NCBI RefSeq assembly: GCF_000003815.2
Contig: NC_049985.1
Location: 19,269,293-19,333,292 of the forward strand
Direction of reading: 5' to 3'
Source of the DNA: Branchiostoma floridae
Taxonomy: Eukaryota; Chordata; Leptocardii; Amphioxiformes; Branchiostomatidae
Length of the DNA stretch: 64,000 bases
In this document: positions 1 through 12,594 of the stretch, in pieces
How the letters are laid out: every line of letters begins with the position of its first letter
Position numbering within the stretch: the first letter of the stretch is position 1
Position numbers and translations under genes: made by a program
Notes under the pieces: generated by a model
What the model was told of the DNA's origin: nothing
Databases searched by the model: none
What the model saw: only the letters and a program-made list of their open reading frames with translations

Positions 1-949
1 GGCGGTTTGTTTACATCTCCGTGAAGGGGGGGGGGCGATTATGTGGTACTTATTTCCTCGAGGCCCTCCCTCGTGGATGCCTTTGGTTATCAGTAACGCA
101 TTTATTCTGATCTGAACAAACACAGAAACGCTAAACCCCCGCTGTATCAAACACCCTAAGGTGCAGAAAGGTATCTTTAAGCTATACTACGTACTGTTTG
201 GACAATACAGTATGTTTTTGTTGGGTTTCGCCTGCGTGCCTGCCTTGATCAGGCGGTCCAGGGCGCGACTCATCTTTAACTTTTTTAAGGGATATACATG
301 AATGTTGTGATCGAGGCACACCTCTCGTAGCTTTCTTAGCCCGGCTTGCACCGAATGGTCCTACAACATAGAAATAAAAGGAAAAAGGGGAAAATTTGTC
401 ATAACATGCCTGACTCAGTCCTGCCTGGGGCTAATAAGTCGTGTATGTGTAGACAGTCGTGAGCATGACAGGCCCGGGATTTGTCACACCGACTCAAAGG
501 GTGACTACCGCATTCCAAACCAAAGATACTGTGAGTCGACAACGCATGGAGAGTGTGTTCATGTTTACTATGCACTTGGGGCAGTTTGTATCAAACACCT
601 TAAGGTGCAGTAAAGTATCTTTAGAAAGTATGTTTCTGTTGGGTACGACAAAATAATGTAATGGAATATACATTCAAAAGCAAATAACATGTACAGTTAA
701 GGTCATGGCGCTGCAATCCATGAAGATCGAGCTGGTACAAAAGTAACCTGGAATCCAGTCTACCGTGGATTGGCCAGGCTAACTTCGGGACAGTCGAGTC
801 TTTCTACCGCCGGGGTCACATACAATGAAAGCAGATGAAAAACCAAAATAGTGCAATTTGATGAAAGTTCACCACATTCGCAGGCGTACCTCTATTGTCT
901 CTCAGCGGACGTTTGTATCAACAAGAAACCTCCTTTGTATATTAAAATG
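1..949. other. Non-coding stretch, nothing recognised
   Basis: I see no convincing coding exon here. The reading frames are short, and none shows a family motif or flanking splice sites. There is an imperfectly repeated short phrase (gtatcaaacaccctaaggtgcag near 146-168 and a close copy near 588-610), so part of it may be an old duplicated repeat. Confidence 0.5.
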
Positions 950-951
950 TA

Positions 952-1159
952 CTGTAAATGCAGAAATGTTCGCGGTGGATTAATGTTCGCGGTTTCCGCG
1001 GAGACCATTTCACCGCGAATTTAAAAACACCGCGAACATTTTTCTATAATGATATTAGATTGCAGTCTATGGTGTTACCGCGAACTTAAATCCACCGCGA
1101 AAAGTCCTTTTTCCCGCTACCGCGAAATTAAATCCCCGCGAACTTAAAAACATTTACAG
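952..1159. mobile_element. MITE, CTGTAAATGC family, copy 1
   Basis: The element begins CTGTAAATGC and ends with an inverted match, CATTTACAG, flanked on both sides by TA. The interior is rich in CGCGAA/TTCGCGG motifs in both orientations. Two relatives with the same ends lie at 21714-21892 and 31600-31795. The TA flanks and short terminal repeats fit a non-autonomous Tc1/mariner-like element. No transposase frame is present. Confidence 0.75.
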
Positions 1160-1161
1160 TA

Positions 1162-2379
1162 TCTGTCTCGTGATATGTTCTGTTACTTCCCACTTGAGGC
1201 TATATGCCTTGTTTGTTCATTCTCAACTTTCAGTGATGATTTCGAGCGCTCATTTGTTAGACATGAAAATTACGTCTAAAATAATAGGTACAACCACACC
1301 TGGAGGCATAATGAGATCTTCACCTCACGGAGACTCATGTAATAGTTAGATCATGGGAGGGCGGATCAGTACCAAATCCACATAGTCAGGCCACTCCCAG
1401 GATCTAACTGACTTAGAACGGCCATCTTTCCGAAGCAAAAATACACTTTTTAGTCACTAGAAACATGTAGTTTGTTTTCCTAGCAAGCGGACAGACAGGC
1501 TACATTCTTCTCCTTCTCATTCATGACCCTGGTGATGGCGCCTCACACCTTTCCTCATGAGGCTTGTGTGAAATTCATGTCAAGTTTTACAACACTTTTT
1601 TGCACCACAATGCCATTGTTTTTTGGGTGTATGTCAGATCAAGGAGGTCAGATTGATCCCAGTTCCCAACCTGACCTCAAATGAGTAGGACGTGGCATCT
1701 CTTGAAGGCCAATTTCTCGAGTATGTTCAGCCGTTTTCACAGTATGTACAGGCGAGTTCCGTACACAGCCCGAGTTCCAGCTGAGTTCCAGCTCGAGCTG
1801 GCGGACGTTTTGCTGCAGCATATTGGCTTCTCTACCGAACTGTTTTGTAGTTTTGATACTGACCAATTCCTGCCAGACAGACCAGCCAATGTCGCTGCCC
1901 CCTCCCCCATTTCATTCACCCTGCTGGAGTAACCGTCCTGACGAGCTGTCCTGTTCCCAGTTCGACGCGTTCCTGGTAGACCACATCTTCCTCCATTTTA
2001 GTTTGTTTCTCTTTTAAAGTTTTATGGAAGTATTGATCGTATACCAAATGTTTGCTTCATTTTTATCAATTTAACGCGCATGTTTTTATGTAGCATCTCT
2101 ACATTTTAAAGTTTTTCTTTACTATCTTGAGAACCTGTTCCCTAGCTTGATGTAACCAAGGAGGTTATATTTTTCATGTATTTGATGTAACTAGCTAGAT
2201 AATGCTGTTCGTACATTTTCTTGTTACAAGAAACTCTTTATTATTGTCTTGTTCGTTTTCTGACTTTTCCTTTCTGAATTTCCTTTGTTCATGTTATGAA
2301 TAAAGATGTTCAATAACATAGGTTGATTTGCTGTTTTCCTTTTTGTTAATTCTTTAAGTGCTTTTATTTGCATGAGAAA
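1162..2379. other. Non-coding; possible 3' terminal exon and UTR near 1640-2310
   Basis: A plus-strand frame of 83 codons at 1681-1932 is followed by an AT-rich tract with a polyadenylation-like AATAAA at about 2299. That would suit the last exon and 3' UTR of a gene. I recognise no domain, the acceptor is unclear, and overlapping frames on the other strand are equally long. Treat this only as a place to look for transcripts. Confidence 0.2.
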
Positions 2380-2516
2380 GGTGGGCGTCTCCAACTTAGT
2401 CAATTTATTCGTTGGTTGGTACACCCCTACCCCTAGGGAGACCATTCAGTTGAATGGTGGGCGTCTCCAACTTAGTCAATTTATTCGTTGGTTGGTACAC
2501 CCCTACCCCTAGGGAC
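2380..2516. repeat. Tandem duplication, about 60 bp, period 76 bp
   Basis: A segment starting GGTGGGCGTCTCCAACTTAG is present at 2380 and again at 2456. The copies are identical over about 60 bp up to CCCCTAGGGA and are separated by 15 bp. This is a recent two-copy tandem duplication. Confidence 0.9.
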
Positions 2517-3880
2517 GCCATACTATGTGGATTTAGTCACAAGAAATACTCGCTCCAGATTGGCTGAGGAAAGATGGCCATGCTCTAAGATCAGCATAGA
2601 AAACTTAGTTTCTACGTGTTGTCGGGCGTGTACGGGGGTTGAAGTCTGAAATCATTACTGCTTTCGTTGGGTGTTTGGTCAACGTTGCGATATCAAAATT
2701 CCGCCGTTACCTATTTATACAATCAAGGATAAAGCCTCCTTGTTACAAATGTGGTCTTACAAGAGGGTGGTAGAATGCCTCGCGGGAGGTATTAATTCAC
2801 ACCATGTCGTATAACAGTTCTCTCGATGGCGATTAATCTATATGCAAAACAAATGGCCTTCTGATGTTAGGCCGACAAAAGATCTCTCAACGTTATGACA
2901 CCGGCCTTTTCCTTTGATAGCGATATGTGATGTGTCGAGCGAATGCATACCAAAGTAAGTTCTCACTGTAGCCGCCCAAGACCATGGTGACGAATTCTTT
3001 TAGCGGATGAATACAATAGGGAGATGCCAGCCAGTCTATACATATTCTGAATACTGGATGTGATTTAGTTTTCTTCTGATATAACGGCAACAGGAAAATA
3101 CAGACGGGATCCCGTTCTTGTATACGCGAACGTCTAACACGTCTGCAGGGACACCACCCAGGGAAGTTACCGGATAGGACATGGGTTAAAATCCCTGCTA
3201 ATTATCAACACTAATGGTTATCAAAAGATTTTGAGCGCTCTGTTTAAATATCTTAAATGTAAAAGTACAAAAACTTTCCAAATCCCCGGGAAATAAGCGA
3301 ATGTGCATGTTGTCACCCGCAGATTTTTCATGCGCAACTTTTCACGCGCACAAAACCCCATCCCTGTTAGCGTAAAAGTTTACATGAATTGTGTAGTCTT
3401 GAATTTTCGTGAAAAATGCATAAAAGTTCCGTTGTCGTGGTTTTCTCGGTGTTTGGTCGACATACTATCTATCTGACACAGTGACTAAATTTGTCACATC
3501 GCCGGATTCTGAGAATCACCACGATAATTTTTGCCATCTGTTCTACTCTTCGTTCCGTGCACCTTCAGTGCAGTCAAGGCCACTCTGACATTTCATACAT
3601 ACCCTCTGGCCCCAGCCCTGGTCGTAATTCATTGTCTGTGACAGCTAATTGCAACAGATTTGGCCAAACATCCTCCCCTGATCTCTGGCATCTTTGAACC
3701 ACAACCAGATTTTTTGCCTCCATGGTTTCGGCTTTAAAAATCTCCAAACCGTGCTCATGTGGTGTCATGCCCCGTGGCTTTTCTTTGCCAAATTGTACCA
3801 ACCCCCTTCCCCACCGACTCAACTTAAACATTCACGTTAGTGCCAGAGTGAATTGTGAACCTTAAATCGTTTTTGCCATG
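2517..3880. other. Non-coding stretch, nothing firm
   Basis: Only short frames occur. The longest, 85 codons on the minus strand at 3574-3831, has no recognisable motif and no clear splice context. I see no repeat ends. Confidence 0.4.
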
Positions 3881-3887
3881 TTTAGGT

Positions 3888-4250
3888 CAAATCATGAGGT
3901 TTTGCTAGATCATTCTACCTATGCACAATGTATTTCTTTCCTCCTATAGTTGCAGCGTGTCAAATGGATACCCTAGTTCTTTTTGTTAAAATGTCAATAC
4001 ATTCGTGTGTGGTTGTTACAAGACATGTTGGTATGTGTTTTAATAGAAGATAAATGTGGCGGAGTGGATACAAACGTGTTTTATTTTGTATCTAATTCGA
4101 GCAGTATATACCTCAGAGTAGCAATCCCCATTTAGACACATTTGGGAACACGAAAATAGGGGGTCAGTAAAACCAGGACTGTTAACGGAAGTTTTTAATT
4201 TGAAATGACTCAGTATTTGTTGCATGATAAACAAAAATCAACTAAACTAT
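3888..4250 (+). repeat. Diverged direct repeat, copy A
   Basis: This stretch aligns in the same orientation with 5355-5705. Shared landmarks in order are TAGATCATTCTACCTATG, CAGCGTGTCA, TTCGTGTGTG, ACATGTTGGT and AACCAGGACTGTTA. The copies differ by many substitutions and small indels, so the duplication is old. Confidence 0.7.
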
Positions 4251-4281
4251 TCGATTATTCACTAGATAGTGGATAAGACAA

Positions 4282-4340
4282 GTCTGTGTATTTAAGTGTC
4301 ATTCTTCCCTTGTATAGGAGTGAGATAGAGCCAGCTTAAG
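4282..4340 (+). repeat. 59-bp direct repeat, copy 1
   Basis: This segment, GTCTGTGTATTTAAG through GAGCCAGCTTAAG, recurs without change at 5163-5221. It lies 31 bp after diverged repeat copy A, while its partner lies before copy B. A 59-bp match with no differences beside a diverged pair suggests a separate, more recent event. Confidence 0.85.
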
Positions 4341-5162
4341 ATTGACCGCCGCAACTTTTTCTGAGCACCTCCCGAGGGCTAGACAGCGGTTGTGGGGTGA
4401 GAATCAATACATAGAAAAATGATAACCTCTACGCCAAAACGGACACTTGCTTGCACAACATGAAATCATCTGCTACACGGAATGGATCTAGGACAATCTC
4501 CTACGCACGACTCGAGTCTTGTTATATGCGAGAGTGGGTGAGGGGGGGGGGGGGGGGGTTCAGGGTGTGACCCTGCGTATCTCTTCGCACAATGCGCGAG
4601 TGGTTTGACCGTCTGGGGACACGGGTTCTAGACGCATACAGACAGCGCCTGGCACGTTTGGGCCACATACCGAGCTTCTCAGTTAGATACAAAGAGAAGA
4701 TCCCGTCATTAATTTGCACGGCGGCATCTTGCTCCAATCAGTTGCAGATGCCACCGATACAAAGTGGTACCGGCATTATCAATAGACAATACCGTTCAGG
4801 TCTGGTGAATGTCGTGACCCAGGCTGTTGTTATTATCGGCAATGGGTTTGAGAATCTTGATAATACGCACGCGTAGACCTGACGTAAATTTTAGGTTTAA
4901 GCACACGCCGGGCATATCAGGTGACATACAAAAAGAGATGTTATCGACAATGAACAGGTTAGGCTGACCACTGTATAATAGATTTATATATACACAAGTA
5001 TAGCATAGAGTGTTTGTTTTTTATAGTGATTTTTATACACAGAATATATTTCTATATGACAACACACAGCCATTTCTCAAACATGACCATTTAATCGGAC
5101 ACAGGTATAGCATTGAATGTTGGTTCTTCTAAAGTGAATAAAACATTGTCATCAAGTGACAT

Positions 5163-5221
5163 GTCTGTGTATTTAAGTGTCATTCTTCCCTTGTATAGGA
5201 GTGAGATAGAGCCAGCTTAAG
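5163..5221 (+). repeat. 59-bp direct repeat, copy 2
   Basis: Exact copy of 4282-4340. Confidence 0.85.
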
Positions 5222-5354
5222 AAATGGTAGCTTACGAGGTAATAACTCATGTAACCCATACATTGTGGATTACGATAGGTACTCAGAAAGAAAATAAATA
5301 CTGGTCAATTGCAATGTACGAGTGGTAACTAGTACGCAGTCGTGTTTGGGTTAA

Positions 5355-5705
5355 TTTTGAGGTCTTGGTAGATCATTCTACCTATGTACTATGTATATCT
5401 TATTTCCCCACAATAGTTACAGCGTGTCACAATATAGACTAGTTCTTGTTGTTAAAATGGCAATATATTCGTGTGTGATTGATACAACACATGTTGGTGT
5501 GTATCTGCATACAAGATGAAAGGGCAAAGTCCTTTATTTTTGTATCTAATTAGAGTAGTATAAACCTCGGAGATGCAATGTCTAGTCACATTTTGGAAAA
5601 AGAAAATAAGAGGTCAATATAACCAGGACTGTTACCGGAGATACTGAATTCAACATCACCCAGTATATGATGCATGATCAAAAATATCAACTAAACTACC
5701 CGATA
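5355..5705 (+). repeat. Diverged direct repeat, copy B
   Basis: Partner of 3888-4250 in the same orientation, sharing the landmarks listed there. Confidence 0.7.
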
Positions 5706-6160
5706 AGCGCACCTCAGAGAAGACGGTACAAGCTATATCTATTGTTTTACGCTTCGTCAATAAACAGGAAACATTGTAGCCGTTAAAACTTAGTACTAAT
5801 TTTTAAGGTAGGCATGAAAAAGTTCCGGGTTATAATGTTCTGATTCGCTGCTATTGCTTTTAGCGTTGTTAGGTTGCAATATACCCATCGTAAAATAGAT
5901 CCTTTTTGGTTACATTTCAAACCCCGTTTTGAATGCTGTGACTATATCGTCCCCGCTTGGATAGTTAAAACAAACAAAACGGGCGGTCCCTGGCCGTCGT
6001 CTGGACATCGTCTTGGGATTGGTCACCGTGCTGACGTCAGTCTGTAAACATTGACAAATAGGAACTGCACAAGTACATTTTCCAACCAATGGCAGCCCTC
6101 AGAATAGCGTCAGTTTGCTTCCCACTAAAGATCGATCACTGACTATCTAGTCAGGCGGAG

Positions 6161-6212
6161 ATGGCGCGGCGCTTCAACTGGACAGTGAACATGCACAAGC
6201 GACTCAATTTCG
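6161..6212 (+). CDS. Possible first coding exon (MARRFNWTVNMHKRLNF)
   Basis: An ATG opens a 17-codon frame that runs straight into a good splice donor, GTGAGAG, at 6213. The DNA upstream has ATTGG and CCAAT boxes and a TGACGTCAG motif between about 6015 and 6095, which suits a promoter. I do not recognise the peptide and could not identify the next exon, so this is only a candidate. Confidence 0.25.
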
Positions 6213-7569
6213 GTGAGAGTACCTTGCTAATGATAGCATGTATTATGCGTATAATAGATACGTCACAAGTTGTTAATAGTGACTAGAGCTAAATAAACCG
6301 AGAGCGTTACGATGTGAATCGTACCAGGTGGATTTTGGGACTGTGTGCTTGGGTTGACACTGCCAACCTTAATCTCGTGGGCCCAAATCTTACCCCAAAC
6401 CGCCCGAGACCTTGGTCTTCAAAAAGTCCGCCAACATCACGTTTCGGCAAGATAAAATATGAGTCCCATATTAACGGCATTATAGTTTTGGCATTTTTAC
6501 AGCGTATTGTTGTGTAGGAATTAGTCTTCATCTGTGACCTTGTTTCGCCAGAGTTTCTTGATTTTGTTTAGAGAATATCTTTCAACGTGGAAACTTCTTG
6601 GCAGTTTGTTACTCATACCACATGTTGTTTACGGCACAACCAGGCACAACCCTTTTGTTTTTGATCGGCCGAAGATATCAGCGCTCCATGAGGCCCTCCT
6701 GTGGAATTCCATTCGCCACCTTGCCGCCGCCGAACAACAAACGCTTCTGTTTCTCGTGGTCATATTCATCTGTTTCCCGTGGTCTTAAAGTAAAAGATAC
6801 GATTTGTTACCGGGGTCCCCGTTCTCAATCATCTTTTACTCTGCGTTTCACTCACCCTTTATCGTCTGTGGACTAGTACAGTCAAGCACGTATCCACAGT
6901 TCTATAGTAATACTGCTGAGCACGGGTCGTCAATTAACCGACGATTGCCGGAACTGCCATACTCCCATCCGTCCTCCGATCGCCCGCCGTCTTATCACTC
7001 TGACTGTAGCCAAAACGGTACCGGTAATCTGATCACCCATTGTCCTCCAAGCAGTTTAATAGCGGTGAGCGTACATGTGACTTATTTCATTCTGTCTTAT
7101 TACAGGCAGGTGATGATATAGCCGTTGTATACAGGATGCTTTTCCAATCACCTTTACCACCCTTCCACACGTAGAAGTTGGATATCTCTTGCAAATGCAG
7201 CCGTTTTACTTGTATGATGGACGAAATATTCTGTATACTGGTTTACGCAACCCGACGTAACAGTGTACTGCATGTTAGACCCGATAGCCGTCGCTTGTGG
7301 CTTTTAAGCCGACATGTATATTGATATTGTGATGTGCCTTCGATCATGCGAAGCCAAGCCGAGAAAGAATATTTTGTGTCATTATTTCTTATTCAAGGTG
7401 GTACATTTTATTTCTGAAACTTCTTTAATGATTCAAAACTCGGGCTACACCAAAAGGTAAATGATAATGCACTTTTGTGCCCTTTGGTTATAAGAGAAAT
7501 AGACCTCATCGGTCAAAGTAACAGCACGTTAGCATCACGAGTATTGTTGTCTGGCTGCACAAGCGTTAT
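6213..7569. other. Non-coding stretch, nothing recognised
   Basis: Overlapping plus-strand frames of 84-105 codons between 6534 and 7121 are rich in Ser, Pro and Tyr and have no domain signal. No repeat ends were seen. Confidence 0.4.
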
Positions 7570-7850
7570 CGCCGGTGCAATGAGACGAGTGGGAAAAGTC
7601 TTCGCCATGCATTCGGTACGTCGTAAGTTCGATCCCCGGCCAATATAGTATGACGTGTTAAATGGTCGTGCTAATTTCTCAGCTTAGCACTCAGCATTCG
7701 GGAAAGAGTATGTAATTTGAACACACACCACAGCCAGTGTCCTGGCCCCCTACTGTAGTAATTGCATTTGTTTGGCCCAGGGTTACTCCAAGAACATGGG
7801 CGCCGCCCTATGCACCATGGAGCGGGAAGGACTTTGACTTGACATGACAA
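7570..7850 (+). mobile_element. tRNA-derived SINE, copy 1
   Basis: The 5' part resembles a tRNA promoter, with an A-box-like segment (GTGCAATGAGACGAGTGGG) and a B-box-like AAGTTCGATCCCCGG. A shared tRNA-unrelated body follows (AGCACTCAGCATTC, TTGGCCCAGGGTTACT, GGGCGCCGCCCTATG), with a tail around ACTTTGACTTGAC. Two more copies lie at 25998-26275 and 34850-35140. This copy has drifted most in the A box. Confidence 0.8.
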
Positions 7851-8855
7851 TATAAGCGCTGTAATTCAATATGTATGACTTTTGCTATAAATTATATCTG
7901 AATTACTTTGATGCCTTACATCACTACCGACGGCCTGTAACTAACAGAAAACAACACTTTACCGATCCAGACATACAAAAGTTGCTTAGTTAGTATCACT
8001 ATTGCAAAAATACTTCATATCAATCCTTTCTCACAATCTGTCCCCACAGGTGAACGCCGGCATGACAACCCCCAGGTTACAGGAAGAATCGACTGACAAG
8101 TACACCCCTTTGTCGCGATGGTTTGGTAACCAAATGAACATCACAACAATAAGAAAAAAAGGGATTCAAGCGTCACACAACCATTCAAAATGAAATAACA
8201 GAAAGATATGAAATAAAAACCTTCAAACGAAACAAAACAATCCTCATACATACACGACATCATTACGCCGAATGGTCAAGCAAAAAATATAACTGACCCA
8301 CAATTCTACCCTAACGATACATAATATCGGGTATTTTGTTAAAAAATGTAATGTGCTGTATACTTGATGGTGAAACGAGTATTAAAACATGAAATCCTGG
8401 TTTATAACATCGGTCACGTCATCTTATTATACGCCATACCCAAAGCAGACTGAAGTCACACACAAAAACAAATTCCCTAGGGAATACCCGTAGAAAATGC
8501 CCGTACAAAAAAATACCCGTAGAAAAATTCCTCGCATGCCTGCGGAATTCCTAGAATTCCTGTCAAACGGTCGCACACTATAAACATTAGGCTCGCCCCT
8601 GAGGCGTCGCCAAAAATAGGGCTGTGTAAAAGGGGCACATATGTACCATGCAGTGCGGGGATAATTGATATGCTACACACAGTTAGCCCCACCTTACCAC
8701 AAGATCTGCTTAGAGATAAGGCTAGAAGGCCTTCCAGGCAGACACCACAGTTAGTTAAACCTGTCCATAGGAAAGCATGTTAGAGTACATCGAAACAAGG
8801 CTTCAAAAAGTATTAACCCCAGTTTCAATCTTAAAAACTCTTCTACAACAAAAAG
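7851..8855. other. Non-coding stretch
   Basis: No credible exon. Around 8480-8570 there is a short local repetition (ATACCCGTAGAAAA and variants, then GGAATTCCTAGAATTCC), which looks like degenerate simple repeat. Confidence 0.4.
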
Positions 8856-8868
8856 TCTGAAGTGTCTT

Positions 8869-9066
8869 ATAGAGAAAACTGCTATACTTTACTTCCAACA
8901 CGGAAGAAATATAGGGACTTACCCTCTAAATTTTCGGCCGAACTCCATCGGCTTTGTTCACAGAATGACCCTATCTCCAGCAGTGACGTCAGGAACCGTG
9001 TTGGAAGTAAAGTTTAGCAGTTTTCTCTATAATGTATTCTACCAACACAGATGAACTTTCATGCTA
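8869..9066. mobile_element. Hairpin-bearing short element with 13-bp target duplication
   Basis: The element starts with an inverted repeat of about 36 bp (ATAGAGAAAACTGC... near 8869 and its complement ending at 9031). It continues through AATGTATTCTACCAACACAG to CATGCTA. It is flanked by a perfect 13-bp direct repeat, TCTGAAGTGTCTT, at 8856-8868 and 9067-9079. A relative with the same hairpin and the same 3' tail lies at 53577-53706. No coding capacity. Confidence 0.7.
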
Positions 9067-9724
9067 TCTGAAGTGTCTTCTTTATAACATTTAAAAAAAC
9101 AGGGAAAAAGAGGAAAGCCTGCTTTATGGAAGGAACCTCACCTTTGACGCCAGATTTCTCCTGATTCAGGACCAAATATCTCAAATCCTTCCCCACGTCA
9201 AGTAAAATGCTGAATTTTGACCAAAAGAGGAAAGCTTAGACCCTATTTGTTCCTTCTAAATCAAATTCTACAGATTGTACCTAAATTTTCAATGAAATGG
9301 AGAATTTTACTTTAAGTAGGAACTATAATCATATTCCCACATATTTCACTCAGTGCGCAACGCAACTGTGGTGTCTGTTCTTCTGTCCAGCCACTGGCTC
9401 GTCTCCTGGAGTGATCAATGACAGGAACTACACAGGAACAATACTGGCATTAAAGGCTCTAGATTGAATGTAGTTCTTCTAAAACAAACACCAGAAACTG
9501 TCAGGCAGGGCAAAATGGCTTAGCTATATGAGGTACATGTAGGAACTAGCTCCATCACACCTGGAACTAGACTCCTCCTTGTTTACCTATAGTTCAACCT
9601 GAGATCGAGCTTTGTGTGGTAAAGCTTGACAGGATTTCCCCTAATCATTTAAGCTATAGAAGTGTACAATGTACATTTTGTACATGCAGCTATTATCTTA
9701 CACAACAGGTTTGTTTCCTATCAG

Positions 9725-9989
9725 GTATACGGAATCAAGGGGCCATGTTTCCTGAACGAGGTGGACCACTTTGACCTCATCAGAGGGATGTCAGTGGATT
9801 ATATGCATGGTGTTTTGATGGGTGTGACCAAGGCCCTCATGAACCTTTGGTTTAAGTCGGACCGGAAAAACCCATACTACTGTGGACACCACTTGCCTGA
9901 AATTGACAGCATTCTCCAGACAATCACCCCACCAATGGACATTCATCGCACCCCAAGGGGGATCACAGACCACATGCAACACTGGAAAG
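9725..9989 (+). CDS. Tnp2-like transposase-family gene, exon A (DYMHG exon)
   Basis: This is the first recognised exon of a multi-exon gene (9725-19043) resembling the animal Tnp2/Transposase_21 proteins of EnSpm/CACTA-type elements. The frame VYGIKGPCFLNEVDHF continues through SVDYMHGVLMGVTKALMNLW, matching the family's DYMHxVxLGVxKxLLxLW block, then the TPPMDIHRTPRGITDHMQHWK block. It has a TATCAG acceptor and ends in phase 1 at GTGATT. Exons encoding the N-terminal part upstream were not found, so the copy is truncated or its 5' exons are unrecognisable. The family assignment is from memory of the motif pattern. Confidence 0.7.
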
Positions 9990-10629
9990 GTGATTTCTAT
10001 ATTATTTTCCCTCTCAAAAATAACTTGGCAATTAGCAGAACCAAAGACGTTATATCAGGATATAACGTCCTTGGCAGAACGGAGAAATCAGTTGAAATGC
10101 TGAGGACAAAATGTCATGAGACAAAACATTTATTGCACTTACATGTTCCATCATCTAACAGGCATATGCATGCACATAACAATACCACTATTTTTGGGAC
10201 ACAAAAGATGTGAGAGCTTATTGTTGTAATGTTGCTGTTACTTTGCAAAATGCAACTTATTGAAAAATAAGGAAAGGTATTGTACATTTAGGTATATCAT
10301 TTGTATCACTTGTGAAGGCATGATGTACAAAATCAACACACCAGACTTACCAACATTTTCAACAAGTAATATATAAACATCTTATGGCAGTGATAAGGTG
10401 CTAGTCATCAATAATTATGAAAAGGTAGACTTTCTGTTGGATCCAAAGTATATTGAGTATTTTTGTTCTTTACATGTAAGTCTAAAAGGCTTCAGAAATG
10501 CTATTTGATCTGGCCAAAATAATAGAACCATTAAAGTCTGTTTGGGTTCAGGCATTCAAATTGTAATAATTTGCTTCCATCAAAAATCAATCATTTTACT
10601 TGTAGATTACATCAAATGTCGTTTTTTAG

Positions 10630-10827
10630 CTTCTGAGTTCAGGTCGTGGCTGCTGTTCTACTCCCTGCCCATCATGCAGTGGTACCTGCCCAACGTCTAT
10701 TTTGAGAACTACTCGCTCCTGGTGACTGGCATTCACCTTCTACTTGGGGAGTCCATCACCGAAGACAACATCAGTAAGGCAGAGGATGACCTGAGGCAGT
10801 TTGTAGAGGGCTTCCAAACACTTTACG
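10630..10827 (+). CDS. Tnp2-like transposase-family gene, exon B
   Basis: Follows exon A in phase (K-A-SEFRSWLLFYSLPIM) after a T-rich TTTTTTAG acceptor. It encodes the family block FRSWLLFYSLPxxxxxLP, then LLVTGIHLLLGESIT and AEDDLRQFVEGFQTLYG. It ends at GTATGT in phase 1. Splice phase and motif order agree with a once-functional gene. Confidence 0.7.
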
Positions 10828-11474
10828 GTATGTTTGAAAATCCCATATCAGAAGCTGTATGGATAATGTATTTCAAGGGATGCCCCAGTTTAATTTGAGT
10901 CTCAATTTGAGTCTGCTCATCACCATCACCATTGAGCAAAAAAAAAACAGTGAGCAAATCAATCATACATTGTAAGTTATAACCCCTGGAAAGATTTGTT
11001 TTGTTAAAACCAACATTTGTTATACAGCCATTGACATGTCAGGAAATTTCAGGAGTTCACAGTTATTATTAAATATGTTTTTGGGAGGGAGGAATTTTTT
11101 TACATTCAGACCCCATGCAGCTGCTAAATCCACTGTAAAGTGTACTAACAAAGTTGATGAGGGAATACTGCCTTCCATGCTAACTAAATAAGAAGTTACA
11201 ATCAGTACAGCAAAGAAAAATCCACTTTACAATAACACATTTAAGCGGGTTAGGTGCAGGTTGACACCAGAAATACCTGCACAGCTCCAATTTTACCTAC
11301 ATATGCTGTCGTTATTCGGAATAGGTTTTTGTCACATTTTTTTCAACTATCAGGCATCAATCTAATGAAAAATGAAGTGATTAGATTAGATGTTGGGGAT
11401 GGTGCAGCTACCTAATGTTCTTCTAGTGGTATTTGGCACTGCATATAATGAGCATAATTTTCTACACTTTACAG

Positions 11475-11632
11475 GGTCTAAACTTGTGTCACTCAATGTG
11501 CACAACCTGCTACACTATGCCCAAACAGTGAGGGAGCTTGGACCATTATTTGGACATTCATGCTTTTTCTTCGAGGACATAAATGGGCAACTCCTCAAAC
11601 TCATCCATGGCACTCAGGCTGTTGAGGAACAG
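11475..11632 (+). CDS. Tnp2-like transposase-family gene, exon C
   Basis: Encodes SKLVSLNVHNLLHYAQ, VRELGPLFGHSCFFFEDING and LLKLIHGTQAVEEQ. The NVHxLLHxxxxVRxxGPLxxxSCFxFExxNGxLxKxxHGT order is typical of this family. The acceptor is TTTACAG, the exon joins exon B in phase 1, and the donor GTTAGA follows the phase-0 end. Confidence 0.75.
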
Positions 11633-12594
11633 GTTAGAATCATGTTTAGATTATCATTATGTATATCTTACACAACAATGTCCATGTCTGATGCTTGCTC
11701 CAAATGAAAAATATACATTTACATCATAATCATTGCCAAGATGGGGGGTTACATCATTTTTTGGTACCATTTATTTGAATGTTAGTTCGATGGTTTGTGA
11801 TTTATTACATTGAAAAGTTGTAAATGCATGCAAGAGGGGTTTTGTGGTAAGTATTTATCTACCTTTGAATAGTAATGTAGTATTAATCTTTTACTCTACA
11901 ATATATTGTTCATCTTGTACCTTACTATCAGAAAAATCTCACAATATGTATCTTGAGAAGAAAGACAATGTACTTACAGATTTCTAACAACACTTGAATG
12001 TCAAACTAAAAAATCTACCTTAATTGGACTTATTGGCACATTTAAAAAAAGAACCATGACTTCTCATCAGAGGGTTTTGGGATCTACTACATTGGCGGAT
12101 TCATTTTCGTGTCTCTATTAGTAAACATGTTTTTACATTGTATCTCACAATTAGGTAATTAGAATTCCGAACTTCCACCAAAGTGTGCTGTCTTTGCAAC
12201 ATGCATGTTTATACATGTACTATCTGTATCCATACTTAAGTCTGTGGTTAAGAGTTGTGGAAGAGGAACAAGTAATTTGTTTAAGTGTGAATTCCTTAGG
12301 CTATATCAATTCAATTTCTTGGGTGTTAGATTTTGTAAAATACTTATAGATTGGAATATCAATATAAAATCTGATGAGTCTGATGAAAAGTTATGATGTA
12401 CCTTGTCACACTTGTCAAGGAGTCAGATGCCAGTTTTCCTAATGGTCTCAAATTTTATGATGTTCAATTGCTAAAGTTTTACATACAAGTGTCTATGCAC
12501 CAACAAATCAAGTTGTTATGGCCTTATTGCTGCAAAGATTATAAAGGTTGTTGATAATATCATAATCATAAGCATTATATCTTTTCACCACCAG

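Noticed and set aside
4592-4876. 94-codon plus-strand frame after a poly-G run
   Set aside because: No motif, equally long antisense frame, and a low-complexity start at 4544-4558.
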